From contig DASXZY010000037.1 of assembly GCA_036501625.1 (NCBI GenBank), positions 1 through 64,000 of the forward strand: a stretch of 64,000 nucleotides of DNA, in the 5' to 3' direction. Positions 16,152-25,123 of the stretch are shown here, piece after piece. A model generated the notes under the pieces. That model ran no database searches. It worked only from the letters and a program-made list of their open reading frames with translations, and was not told where the DNA came from. Position 1 is the first letter of the stretch. The number at the start of each line of letters is the position of its first letter. Position numbers and translations under genes: made by a program. Source of the stretch: Palsa-1400 sp036501625 (GTDB lineage Bacteria; Verrucomicrobiota; Verrucomicrobiia; Limisphaerales; Palsa-1400).

Positions 16152-17692
16152 AAAAACTTATTCTCATACTGCTGTTGCTGGCGTGCGGCCGCGCGGAAGC
16201 GTTTGTCCCGATCGCAAGGCTGGCCGTGGGCAACATCGGCAATTATTGGTTCATTAACGCGACCAATGGCAGCGACTCAGGCGGAGGCCATTCCGCCGCC
16301 ACGGCGCTGTTGACAACGTCAAACCTCGTCGCGCGCAAATTCCTGCCCGGCGACATGATCCTGCTCAAGGCCAATGACGTTTACACCAACGTGATCGTCT
16401 TCACCAATTCCGGCCAACCGTTGCGGCCCATTACATTTGACTGGTATGGCGCGAGCATCACAGCGGCGAACCCGATCATCGACGGCAGTTTCCAAGGGCA
16501 GATATGCCACTCGATCACCAGCCAGACCAACATCCGCGTGCTTCATCTTGACGCGACAAAAGGCAATCCCGATTGCTTCTTCATCACGGGCAGCCCCACG
16601 GCGCCGGCGAGCAACGTCGTGTATCTCTACTGCAACGCGACCGGCGCCGTGGGCGGGAACGGGAACGGCTTCCACGAAGACGGCGTGAGTTACTCCGTGG
16701 TCGGCAATTTCAGCGCTGGATTGTGCGGCGACCACAGCCTGTCTCTGCACTCGAACGCCTGGTGTTTCGCCTACAATGGCTACCTTTATTCCGACGTCAA
16801 ATCCGCCGTGGAAAACATCAGCAATTCGATTTTCATCGGCTCCAATTTGACCGGCATCAACTGCACCAATTGGGGGTTTGAGCAAGACACCGGGCCGGGC
16901 TTCATGTCGCTGACGAATTGCGACGCCATTGGCAATCTCTCCGGCGGTTATGCCGCCCAAGCCGGGAGCGGAATGACTTGTGATCACTGTCACGCCGAAA
17001 GCAATTGGGGGGCAGCGTTTACTTGCAACGGTGGCGCGCCATCCTCCTGCAACAATTGCACCGTTTTCAGCAATGCCGTATCGGGCTTTTTGTGCGAGGG
17101 CGGCGGGATTCTAACCGTGATTTCCAACACGATCGGCGGGCAGACGCCGTGGAGCACGATCATCGCCAGCACGGCGGGCATGGTCAGCAATTTTTACGAG
17201 CACGACATCGCCAACGCAGGCATCGAGTCGCAAGGCCACAGCCTGGTGGTTGGGCAACTGGTGGAAGGCACTTCCGGCGCGAATGAATACGGCTACCGCG
17301 TCACCTCCACTGGCGCGGGCATCTCAACAAATCTCAACTCGACCTACAACGGGTCGAGCAACTTCTGCGTGCGTTGCGACGCCTTCGCCGCCTACCTGAC
17401 CAACATCGTCATGACGGGCGGCGCGACAGCCAATTACACCGGCACCGGCGGCGTCTGGGGAAACAGCATATCCAGCGATTCCAGCCTGCCCTCCGGCAAT
17501 GGCGACATCCTGAGCGCGGCCATGCTGTCGCAATTTGAAAGCATCACGCCCGGCGCGGCCGGCTACCTGCTCCCGCTTACAATGGGGGCCGCGTATCAAG
17601 GCGGCGCGAATGTCGTTGGTGTGCCGTTCTATTACAACGGAGTTGCGGCCGCGTCACCCTTCAACATCGGGGCGTTCGGCGGACATTTTTGA
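16148..17692 (+). CDS. Exported parallel beta-helix protein (pectate-lyase-like fold)
   Basis: 514 residues. A strong Sec signal peptide is present (KKLILILLLLACGRAEA-F, residues 1-17). The mature part begins YWFINATNGSDSGGGHSAAT and FLPGDMILLKANDVYTN, the standard opening of right-handed beta-helix proteins, followed by short Asn/Cys-rich coils (NNCTVFSNAVSGFLCEGGG, SLTNCDAIGNLSGGYAAQ). This fold occurs in polysaccharide lyases and tail-spike depolymerases. No catalytic residues can be assigned. It overlaps the previous gene by four bases and the next by one. Confidence 0.65.
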   Translation: MKKLILILLLLACGRAEAFVPIARLAVGNIGNYWFINATNGSDSGGGHSAATALLTTSNLVARKFLPGDMILLKANDVYTNVIVFTNSGQPLRPITFDWYGASITAANPIIDGSFQGQICHSITSQTNIRVLHLDATKGNPDCFFITGSPTAPASNVVYLYCNATGAVGGNGNGFHEDGVSYSVVGNFSAGLCGDHSLSLHSNAWCFAYNGYLYSDVKSAVENISNSIFIGSNLTGINCTNWGFEQDTGPGFMSLTNCDAIGNLSGGYAAQAGSGMTCDHCHAESNWGAAFTCNGGAPSSCNNCTVFSNAVSGFLCEGGGILTVISNTIGGQTPWSTIIASTAGMVSNFYEHDIANAGIESQGHSLVVGQLVEGTSGANEYGYRVTSTGAGISTNLNSTYNGSSNFCVRCDAFAAYLTNIVMTGGATANYTGTGGVWGNSISSDSSLPSGNGDILSAAMLSQFESITPGAAGYLLPLTMGAAYQGGANVVGVPFYYNGVAAASPFNIGAFGGHF

Positions 17693-20055
17693 TGGCCATG
17701 ACCACGCTCGAATACAACGGCGTCGAAAAAGCCCTGGCGGATTGGGGCATCGCGCAGGCTTCGCGCGAGGTTTCCAACCAGGCCCACGACCATTTCGCCT
17801 GCGACATAATCGTCCCGTTTGACTCGGCCGATCCAATCCCCTACGACTCGCAGATCACGCTGCGCATCGGGCGCGTCTCCGCGGTCACGCCCAGCGCGAC
17901 GGGATTGCCGGTCGCGGGCGTGACAAGCTGGTCGGGGGGTTCGACGTGGTTCATTGGCTGGCGCGTGGAAGAGTTCCGCAACGGCTCGGGCACGGCGGAA
18001 TCGCTCCAATTCAAATTCGCCGGGCCGTGGGAGCATTTTTTTGAGCGGCTCGTTTTCCAAAAACTTTGGTGGACGTGGAACGGGACCGAGAACGTGGCCG
18101 ATTGGCGTTCGCAAGTGGTGCTGGGGCAGAGCGCGAACGCGCTGGTCGGCGTCAATGACACCGTGCCTGGCACCAACGCCACCAACCTCATGTCCATCCG
18201 CCAGCAGGTGGCGGAGATCATCGGTTATTGCGCCGGGCAAACCGCCTTGGAATACGGCTCGCCCCAATTCCAATCGGACGGACTCACGCACGACACGTCC
18301 GGCAATTACAACCTGCTGGCCACGCCCGGCACCAACCTGCTCATTCCCGATTACATCGCCGGCGTCTACGAGGTGGCCGGCAAAACCAGCGCCACGGCCG
18401 ATCTGCAAACGGTGCTGCGCGCGCCCCTCGACAGTGTCAACGATATTACCTGCGCGGAAGCCCTGCGCCGGATGCTGCGCTGGATCGGCCCGATGGGCGG
18501 ACCGGTCGTCTGGTTCGATTACACGACCTCGCCGCCCACCCTCAAAATCGGCACGCGCGACGTGTTGCCATCCGTCACTCTTCCCGCCACCGGCCAAACC
18601 GAGTCGCTCAAAATCCAGCGGCGCGACGATTTGATTCCGCAATTCGTGGCCCTCAAATACCGCATCACCGGCCAGGTGGACAGCGGTGTTTACACGGAAA
18701 TCATCAATGACATCGCGGGCGAGGTCGGCGGCAGCGTGATCGAGGGCGTCGGATTGACGGGCGCGCTCTACAGCATCGAATCCTTCGCCGGCGGCTCGCC
18801 AGCCCTTTTGAGTTCCGGCCAGATCACCGCCCTGCAAAACGGCTCCCGCTTTCGGGCCGTGCCGTGCGCGACGGTCGATTTCGAGGGCAGCTCGAGCACG
18901 TCCACCTCCTGCACCATCAGCACCATCAACGCCGATTTCAACCAGCCCGACCTGGGCGGCGACGCGGCCGCCTGCTGGGCCGCCCTCTTTCCGGAGCTGA
19001 AGGAAGTCGCCAACCCGGTCTTCACGTTCCCGACCAGCCCCACCGTCGTCGATGACAGCGGCGCGGCCGTGAACACGTCCGTTTACAAATACCTGTTGCT
19101 TGACAGCCAGATCGCGCCGTGGATGCTGGCCGGCAACGCGCCCGGCGGAGTGGCCGCGTCCGCCAAGCAATGCACGGTCACGGTCAATTTCACCGGGACG
19201 GCCTCAAGCCAGGGCGTGCAGGCGGAACATTTCCTCAACCACGAAAAAACGGCCCGCTGCACGCTCATCACGGTTCCCGGCGGCACCTACAAAACGCAAA
19301 CCGACACGCCTGGAGAAGTGGTTCCTTACGGGCTGGCCGGCTATATCTACAACATCGAAAGCATCCCGCAATACGAAGGCACATTCACGATCCAGGAAAC
19401 GGAAGTCACCGACCCATGCCCGCTCGGCAACAATCTCAATCTCAGTGGAAGCCTCAGTGAATGGGCAAACATGGGGGCCAGCGTCCAGCAAATCAGTTAC
19501 GATCTCGCTGCCGGGCGGACCACCCTGGTCTTTGGACCGGCAGCGCATCTTGGCGCAAAGGATTTCGTGGAGCGGCTGCGGGTTAATCGAGGCCCTCGAT
19601 GGGCTAATCTTAACGGCACTAATATCACTAACGACCCCGGACAGCAGCGGGGAACCCAGCTAGGCAACAGCGTGGCCCAGCGCGGCCCCAGCCCCGGCGC
19701 GCGCATGTTGGATTGGCACCACTACCCCGCTGACATCGCGGACGAATCCGACCCGGCCAACGCCGCCATCTACAGCGCGATAGGCGGCCCTGGATTTCAT
19801 GTTGACACGCGCGCTTCCGCCCAGCCGCAATACGGCAACAATGGCGGCGCCATTTCAGCGGCGGGCCTCAGTTCGCCCAACACGCCCGGCTTTTTCGCCG
19901 CCTATGGCGCGGGCGGGACGCTCACGACCTGCATCCGCTGTTTCACCGGCGATCTGCCCGCCGGCGCGCAGGCCTTCTGGCAGGAAGTCAACCTCACGCT
20001 CGCCGACGGCACCTGCACAACCATGTGGGTTCTGGGCGCTCTCAACCCGCCCTGA
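17692..20055 (+). CDS. Large tail/baseplate hub-like protein
   Basis: 787 residues from the ATG at 17692 (TGATG overlap with the previous stop). The N-terminal region (KALADWGIAQASREVSNQAH, DSQITLRIGRV, WFIGWRVEEFR) looks like a virtual-origin/hub domain of phage tail proteins that describe evaluation of a derived frame. The segment MGASVQQISYDLAAGRTTLV followed by FGPAAHLGAKDFVERLR resembles a recurrent motif in baseplate hub-type proteins of tailed phages. No signal peptide. I infer a tail-tip component; it is the largest protein of the block. The C-terminus is Gly/Ala-rich with several Cys. Confidence 0.5.
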   Translation: MAMTTLEYNGVEKALADWGIAQASREVSNQAHDHFACDIIVPFDSADPIPYDSQITLRIGRVSAVTPSATGLPVAGVTSWSGGSTWFIGWRVEEFRNGSGTAESLQFKFAGPWEHFFERLVFQKLWWTWNGTENVADWRSQVVLGQSANALVGVNDTVPGTNATNLMSIRQQVAEIIGYCAGQTALEYGSPQFQSDGLTHDTSGNYNLLATPGTNLLIPDYIAGVYEVAGKTSATADLQTVLRAPLDSVNDITCAEALRRMLRWIGPMGGPVVWFDYTTSPPTLKIGTRDVLPSVTLPATGQTESLKIQRRDDLIPQFVALKYRITGQVDSGVYTEIINDIAGEVGGSVIEGVGLTGALYSIESFAGGSPALLSSGQITALQNGSRFRAVPCATVDFEGSSSTSTSCTISTINADFNQPDLGGDAAACWAALFPELKEVANPVFTFPTSPTVVDDSGAAVNTSVYKYLLLDSQIAPWMLAGNAPGGVAASAKQCTVTVNFTGTASSQGVQAEHFLNHEKTARCTLITVPGGTYKTQTDTPGEVVPYGLAGYIYNIESIPQYEGTFTIQETEVTDPCPLGNNLNLSGSLSEWANMGASVQQISYDLAAGRTTLVFGPAAHLGAKDFVERLRVNRGPRWANLNGTNITNDPGQQRGTQLGNSVAQRGPSPGARMLDWHHYPADIADESDPANAAIYSAIGGPGFHVDTRASAQPQYGNNGGAISAAGLSSPNTPGFFAAYGAGGTLTTCIRCFTGDLPAGAQAFWQEVNLTLADGTCTTMWVLGALNPP

Positions 20056-20056
20056 C

Positions 20057-20800
20057 ATGGCCCTCATTGGCTCCCTCAGCGGCTGCAACGCCTGCCACTG
20101 CAAGTGGCTCCAGTTAAACGTCAACGCCGACAGCAGCCCGGACGGCTCTGGCAACTACTGCCCCGGCTCCTGGAACGTCTCCGGCTCGACCGCCACCATC
20201 AACGCCACCGGCCTCGGCGCCTACATCGCCTTCGTCAACAGCTACCAGACCTGGATGATGGACGACGCCAACCTGCCCTGGGGCCACTTCGCCACCATCA
20301 ACGTCACCAGCGGCATCACGGCGGCCGGCCCGTGGAGCGTCTCGGCCATCGGCAGCTTCATCGCGCAGACCTCCGGCATCTTCGCGGGCGACACCTGTGT
20401 GCCGCTCCACGGCAGCACCTTCTGCGGCGCGGGCAGCCAATGCGCCAACATTTATTTGTTCGCCCTCAAAACCGGCGCCGAAGTCCGCATCATCAAAAAC
20501 GCGCCCGATCCCGACGCGCTCTGCTCGATGGGCGGCCATTGTTACGGCGCCTATTTCGTGCCCATGCCATCCTTCACCGGCTGGCCCTTCGCGCCCAGCG
20601 ACGGCACCAACGAGTATCTGATTTTCTCCAACGACACCGCTGCCAATGACGGCGGCTGCGGCGTGACTTGGACGGGCTATGAGTTTTTTGTTGGCCCCTG
20701 GGAGGGCGATGTCAGCGATTGCATCACCCCCGCCACCCCCTGCAACCCCTGCACCGACGCCGAATGCACGCCGGTCGATCCATTCAGCGACCCGCCATGA
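20057..20800 (+). CDS. Cys-rich structural protein of unknown function
   Basis: 247 residues from the ATG at 20057, one base after the hub-like stop. It has 15 or more Cys, including CNACHCKWLQ at the start and CITPATPCNPC-TDAEC near the end, on a Gly/Ser/Asn-rich beta scaffold (WNVSGSTATINATGLG, GWPFAPSDGTNEYLIFSND). No signal peptide, so disulfides would not form in the cytoplasm unless the protein is released; metal binding is an alternative. The last bases overlap the next gene by four. No family recognised. Confidence 0.5.
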   Translation: MALIGSLSGCNACHCKWLQLNVNADSSPDGSGNYCPGSWNVSGSTATINATGLGAYIAFVNSYQTWMMDDANLPWGHFATINVTSGITAAGPWSVSAIGSFIAQTSGIFAGDTCVPLHGSTFCGAGSQCANIYLFALKTGAEVRIIKNAPDPDALCSMGGHCYGAYFVPMPSFTGWPFAPSDGTNEYLIFSNDTAANDGGCGVTWTGYEFFVGPWEGDVSDCITPATPCNPCTDAECTPVDPFSDPP

Positions 20801-21117
20801 AACACGCCACCCTTGCCGACATCCGCCGCGCGGCCCCCCACCGCAAACCCGGCTACATCGAGGCTTGCCGCCTGCTCGGCCAGCCCTCCCCGGACGGCCA
20901 GTCCCTCGCCTTCACCGACGAAGCCCACGCCCAATTGCGCCGCGATTTCGCCCCGCCGGCGGAACCGCCGGGCCTGGGCGACCTCGTCCACGCCGTGGCC
21001 GGCCCCATTGCGCGCGCCGTCAAATGGCCCTGCCTGAAGGGCAACGGCACCGCCGAATTGAAGCCCGAAAGCCCCTGCGCCCGCGCCCGCGCCCGCCTGA
21101 ACCGGATAAAAATCTGA
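20797..21117 (+). CDS. Small terminal gene of the phage-type block
   Basis: 106 residues. The N-terminal helix ATLADIRRAAPHRKPGYIEA and the segment GLGDLVHAVAGPIARAVKWP precede a C-terminal C.......PCARARARLN motif, which resembles the short Cys-Cys 'C..C..R...LN' tails seen on some phage-encoded small proteins. It is the last gene of the co-directional run; the following sequence is an antisense pseudogene. Function unknown. Confidence 0.5.
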   Translation: MKHATLADIRRAAPHRKPGYIEACRLLGQPSPDGQSLAFTDEAHAQLRRDFAPPAEPPGLGDLVHAVAGPIARAVKWPCLKGNGTAELKPESPCARARARLNRIKI

Positions 21118-21129
21118 AAAATCAGGCGG

Positions 21130-21703
21130 GATTGGCGGCCAAAGATCGGGAGCGCAGATAATGGCAAAGGCAGGAAACGCGGTCTTTGGCCCAGCCATGG
21201 TTGTGTAAAGAAAAAGGGAGGCGCCAACTCCCAGCACGTACGGGAAAAGAATGCTGGTTTGGCTGATCACCACCGCCCGGCGCGCCTGCTGTTTCAACTC
21301 GCTCACATCCAGTTCCATGCCCGCCACGAACATGAACAGGCACACGCCAATTTGGCTTAACAACCTCAGCGGCCCAAGCGACGCCGGCAAAAAAACGACG
21401 CGAAAAACGCCGGGACAAACCCATCCCAGCAGCGACGGCCCAAGCAAAATGCCCGCGATCATTTCTTCCACGACGGCCGGCTGGCGCACCTCCAACGCCA
21501 GCGAACCGCACCAGCGCGCCACCAGGATGATTAAAATCATTTGGACAAAAGCCGGGCCAGCGGGTCTTGAAATTGTCCTGCAAATTCGCCCACAGCGAAG
21601 GGGAGGCAACAGCGGGGCCGGCCGCGGGAACAGAAATATCGGAGGGCGCGCCAGCCGCCGCAACCACGGCCAGGCCCAGCAAATAAAGAACGATGCGTTT
21701 CAT
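21130..21703 (-). pseudogene. Kef-type (CPA2) cation/proton antiporter, frameshifted and truncated
   Basis: Start at 21703 (MKRIVLYLLGLAVV leader). The first about 45 codons are in one frame (SLWANLQDNFKTR), then the match continues in another frame from about 21570: FVQMILIILVARWCGSLA, RQPAVVEEMIAGILLGPSLL, LSQIGVCLFMFVAGMELDV. These are the conserved first helices of CPA2 antiporters. Similarity ends near 21155 (KTAFPAFAI); the remaining ten or so helices are absent and the phage-type block begins. So the gene has both a single-base frameshift and a 3' truncation at the block boundary. It cannot encode a working antiporter. Confidence 0.8.
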
Positions 21704-21892
21704 CCGGTCATTCGCGAGGAGATAGCCATAGGGGCGGCAGATTGTCACGCCGCAACGGCAGATTTGGATTGCTTCTCGCTCTTAACCCATCCGAATGATA
21801 AAGATTAAGGCCGGATCAACAACCGCCGATACGGGGTTGCCACGGGGGCTGTCTGCCGCTAGATTGCAGTGCCGCCGAGAAGGCGTTTTTTA

Positions 21893-23317
21893 ATGAGTCG
21901 AATACTGAACGATCTGTACATCGCCGCAGGGGTGATTTTCCTGTTTGGCGCGGCCATCTTTGTCCACGAATTCGGGCACTTTTGGGTGGCGCTATGGCGC
22001 GGAATGAAAGTGGAAGAATTCGCCATCGGTTTTGGGCCGAAAATTGTCGCCTGGACCCGCGGCGGCATCCAATACTCCTTGCGCTGGATTCCGGCCGGCG
22101 GTTTCGTCAAATTGCCGCAGATGATCACCGCCGAGGGCATCGAAGGCGAAAGCAAAAAAGACGAACCCCCGCCTCCTCCCGCGCCGCCGTTTTCCAAAAT
22201 TCTCGTCGCCTTCGCGGGGCCGGCCATGAATCTGATCTTCGCCGTTCTGATCGCGACCTTCATTTATTTTGTGGGGCTCCCGGTGGCTGTTAATCCGCCT
22301 AACATCGGCTACGTGGACCCGAAGTCGCCCGAAGGCAAACTGGGCATCCAGGGAAATGACCGCATCACCGCCATTGACGGCAAGCCGGTTAAATCGTGGG
22401 ACGACATTTTCAGGACAACCGTTTTGGCGCTGACCAATACGTTCAACGTTTCCATCGTGCGCGGCGGAGCCACCAACGCCGCGGGGCCGACCAATGTCTA
22501 TGCGCTGACGGCCACCACCGACAATACGATGGACTACAAGACGCTCAACCTGGACCCCAGGGATCATCTCGTGATCCAGCAGGTTGAAGATGGAACGCCC
22601 GCCGCCGCGGCCCATGTGCGGCCGAACGATGAGATTGTCGCCTTCGCCGGATCTCTCATCAGCAGCCACGATGAGTTTACGAATCTGGTGCAAGCCTACG
22701 GCGGCAAGAAAACCACCCTGGTGGTCAAGCGGGACAACAAAGAAGTAACGCTGGAAGTGACGCCGGAACGCGAGGCCGGCAAGCCCTACTACATCCTGGG
22801 CGTCATGTTCACGTCGGGGAAAGAGTTCTACGACATCGAGCATCCGACTCCGTGGGCGCAGGTGCAGGATGTGTGCGAGCAGGTCTATGGGACGATCACG
22901 GCCCTCATGCATTCGCATGAGAGCGGGGTCAAGGCCAAGGACCTTGCCGGGCCGGTGGGGATCGCGAGCATGCTGGCCTTGCAGGTTCAATCGGATTACC
23001 GCTTGGCGCTGCACTTTCTGGTCATGTTGAACATCAATCTGGCGTTTTTGAACTTGCTCCCCATTCCTGTGCTTGATGGCGGCCACATCGCCATGGCCAT
23101 TCTGGAGAAAATCCGCCGGCGCCCGCTGGAAGTGCGCGTGCTCGAATACACCACCACCGCGTTCCTGTTTCTCCTGGTTTTCTTTATGCTTTACGTGACA
23201 TTCTTTGACATTAAGCGGCTCCCGCTGATTCACAGCCTCTTCGGCCGCGAAAGACAAATCGAACAAACCACCCAGCCTCCCGCCGGCCCGGCCCGAGCCG
23301 CGCAGCCGGCGCGTTGA
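21893..23317 (+). CDS. rseP: RseP-like site-2 intramembrane metalloprotease
   Basis: 474 residues from the ATG at 21893; an in-frame GTG at 21869 is less likely. The first membrane helix carries HEFGH (H25, E26, H29), the zinc and catalytic motif of the S2P/RseP family. Two PDZ-like regions follow (GYVDPKSPEGKLGIQGND; VEDGTPAAAAHVRPNDEIVA), then a helix with LNLLPIPVLDGGHIAM, whose Asp is the third zinc ligand. It cleaves anti-sigma factors or signal-peptide remnants in the inner membrane. It is three bases upstream of ispG, an order seen widely; the usual dxr neighbour upstream is missing here. Confidence 0.93.
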   Translation: MSRILNDLYIAAGVIFLFGAAIFVHEFGHFWVALWRGMKVEEFAIGFGPKIVAWTRGGIQYSLRWIPAGGFVKLPQMITAEGIEGESKKDEPPPPPAPPFSKILVAFAGPAMNLIFAVLIATFIYFVGLPVAVNPPNIGYVDPKSPEGKLGIQGNDRITAIDGKPVKSWDDIFRTTVLALTNTFNVSIVRGGATNAAGPTNVYALTATTDNTMDYKTLNLDPRDHLVIQQVEDGTPAAAAHVRPNDEIVAFAGSLISSHDEFTNLVQAYGGKKTTLVVKRDNKEVTLEVTPEREAGKPYYILGVMFTSGKEFYDIEHPTPWAQVQDVCEQVYGTITALMHSHESGVKAKDLAGPVGIASMLALQVQSDYRLALHFLVMLNINLAFLNLLPIPVLDGGHIAMAILEKIRRRPLEVRVLEYTTTAFLFLLVFFMLYVTFFDIKRLPLIHSLFGRERQIEQTTQPPAGPARAAQPAR

Positions 23318-23320
23318 ACC

Positions 23321-25099
23321 ATGCGCTATTGCCCTTCTCCCATTCTTTACCGCCGGCGCAAGACCCGCGAAGTTGTGGTCGGCGACCCGGCTCGCGGCGG
23401 CGTCATCATTGGCGGCGATCATCCGGTTGTCAAACAATCGATGATCACCTGCGACACGATGGACACGGCCGAGTGTGTCAAACAATCGCTGGAATTGGCC
23501 GCCGCCGGCTGCCAGATCACCCGCATCACCGCGCCGACGGTCAAAGACGCTGCCAATCTGAAGAACATCGCGGCCGAGTTGCGCGCGCGCGGCTGCCTGA
23601 CGCCCATCGTGGCGGACATCCATTTCAAGCCGGACGCGGCCATGGAAGCGGCGCGGTGGGTCGAGATGGTGCGGGTCAATCCGGGCAATTACGCTGACAA
23701 GAAGAAATTCGCGGTGCGCGAATACACGGACGGCCAATACACTTCCGAATTGGCGCGCCTGGAGGAGCAATTCACGCCGCTGGTTCTGCGCTGCAAGGAA
23801 TTGGGCCGCGCCATGCGCATCGGCACCAACCACGGTTCGCTGAGCGACCGCATCATGAACCGTTACGGCGACACGCCGCTGGGCATGGTCGAGAGCGCGC
23901 TGGAATTCGCCCGCATCGCCCGCGCACATGATTACCACAATTTCAAATTCTCGATGAAGTCCAGCAATCCCAAGGTAATGATCGAGTGCTACCGCCTTTT
24001 GGTGGCCCGCCTGGATGAACTTGGCCCGGATTGGAATTATCCGCTCCACCTCGGCGTGACCGAGGCCGGCGAGGGCGAGGACGGCCGCATCAAAAGCGCC
24101 ATCGGCATCGGCTCGCTTTTGTGCGACGGCCTGGGCGACACCATTCGTGTGTCGTTGACAGAAGACTCGCCGCGGGAGATCGCCGTTTGCGCCGATTTGC
24201 TGGCGCAGATTCCAACGCTGACGGTTTCAGATTCGCCGCACGCAAACGGCGCAGCCTGGCCGTTTGATCCTTTCGCGTTCCAGCGCCGGGCGGCGCCGGA
24301 AACCGCCTTGAACGACCAATTCAAATGCGGCGGCGAGCAGACCGTGCGCGTGGTCGTGACCCGCGCCACGTGGGACAAAGTCGCGCCAAGGATTCTGCCC
24401 AAGGCCGACGTCAAGCCGGAGGCGGTTTACGAGGACCTCAACATATTCGAGGCCGATCCGACGAAGGATTTCGAAATCAACTGCGAGACGCAATTGGTCA
24501 CCGTCAAAGATGGCGTGGCTCTTCCGGCCATCGCGGCCTTTCGGATGCTGTCAGCTAAATTGAAGCGCTTGGGCCGCAACAACCCCATCCTGCTCAAGGA
24601 TTGCCTCCAGTTCGAGCCGGCGCCGCTGGAACCAAAGATCGCGCTATTGCGGGCGTCGGCCGTCATCGGCTCGCTGCTGGCCGATGGCATTGGGGACGCG
24701 ATTTTGGTGCGCGGCGAATCCGGAGGCGGACAAAGCCTGCGGCTGGCTTATAATATTTTGCAGGCAGCCGGCTGCCGCAGCTTCAAGACCGATTACGTCG
24801 CGTGCCCGTCGTGCGGGCGGACGCTGTTCAATTTGCAAACGGTGACAGCGCGCATCAAGGAACGGACGCAGCATTTGAAAGGCGTCAAAATCGCAATCAT
24901 GGGTTGCATCGTCAACGGCCCTGGCGAAATGGCGGATGCCGATTTTGGATACGTGGGCGGCGCGCCCAACAAGATCAATCTTTACGTCGGCAAGAATCCG
25001 GTGAAGTTCAACATTCCTGAAACGGAAGCCGTGGACCGCCTGGTGGATTTGATCCAGGAACATGGCAAGTGGGTGGAACCTGAGAAAGCGCAAGCCTGA
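23321..25099 (+). CDS. ispG: 4-hydroxy-3-methylbut-2-enyl diphosphate synthase, long form
   Basis: 592 residues. It converts MEcPP to HMBPP in the MEP isoprenoid pathway using a [4Fe-4S] cluster. The N-terminal TIM barrel has KQSMITCDTMDTAECVKQSL, PIVADIHFKPDAAMEA and MRIGTNHGSLSDRI. The C-terminal cluster domain has CPSCGRTLFNLQ and IMGCIVNGPGEMADADFGYV with the three Cys ligands. At 592 residues it is the three-domain long type found in Chlamydiae, Planctomycetes, Bacteroidetes and plants, rather than the 370-residue type. It forms an operon with rseP. An inverted repeat overlaps its stop codon. Confidence 0.95.
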   Translation: MRYCPSPILYRRRKTREVVVGDPARGGVIIGGDHPVVKQSMITCDTMDTAECVKQSLELAAAGCQITRITAPTVKDAANLKNIAAELRARGCLTPIVADIHFKPDAAMEAARWVEMVRVNPGNYADKKKFAVREYTDGQYTSELARLEEQFTPLVLRCKELGRAMRIGTNHGSLSDRIMNRYGDTPLGMVESALEFARIARAHDYHNFKFSMKSSNPKVMIECYRLLVARLDELGPDWNYPLHLGVTEAGEGEDGRIKSAIGIGSLLCDGLGDTIRVSLTEDSPREIAVCADLLAQIPTLTVSDSPHANGAAWPFDPFAFQRRAAPETALNDQFKCGGEQTVRVVVTRATWDKVAPRILPKADVKPEAVYEDLNIFEADPTKDFEINCETQLVTVKDGVALPAIAAFRMLSAKLKRLGRNNPILLKDCLQFEPAPLEPKIALLRASAVIGSLLADGIGDAILVRGESGGGQSLRLAYNILQAAGCRSFKTDYVACPSCGRTLFNLQTVTARIKERTQHLKGVKIAIMGCIVNGPGEMADADFGYVGGAPNKINLYVGKNPVKFNIPETEAVDRLVDLIQEHGKWVEPEKAQA

Positions 25100-25123
25100 C
25101 CGCCAGCGGCAGCCAGGCTTGCG
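25089..25123 (+). terminator. Hairpin overlapping the ispG stop
   Basis: Ten-base arms CGCAAGCCTG and CAGGCTTGCG flank a 15-base loop. The left arm includes the ispG stop region. There is only a weak downstream T tract (GGTTTT), so this is a hairpin that may end the rseP-ispG transcript rather than a textbook intrinsic terminator. Confidence 0.5.

Noticed and set aside
17632..19170. A 512-codon minus-strand frame opposite the hub-like gene
   Set aside because: No motif, high Arg/Gly/Ala, and antisense to a co-directional gene run with overlapping starts and stops.
4964..21117. Intact Mu-like prophage
   Set aside because: No transposase, regulator cassette, terminase, tape measure or lysis genes, and no terminal repeats or target duplication that I can see.
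20677..21663. One long minus frame spanning the antiporter remnant and three phage-type genes
   Set aside because: Only the part to about 21155 looks like an antiporter; the rest is Gly/Ala/Arg shadow sequence opposite real genes, so the gene is truncated.
21992..24049. A 685-codon open frame on the minus strand opposite rseP and ispG
   Set aside because: It is antisense to two well-recognised conserved genes; its composition (His/Arg/Gly-rich) is that of a GC-rich mirror frame.
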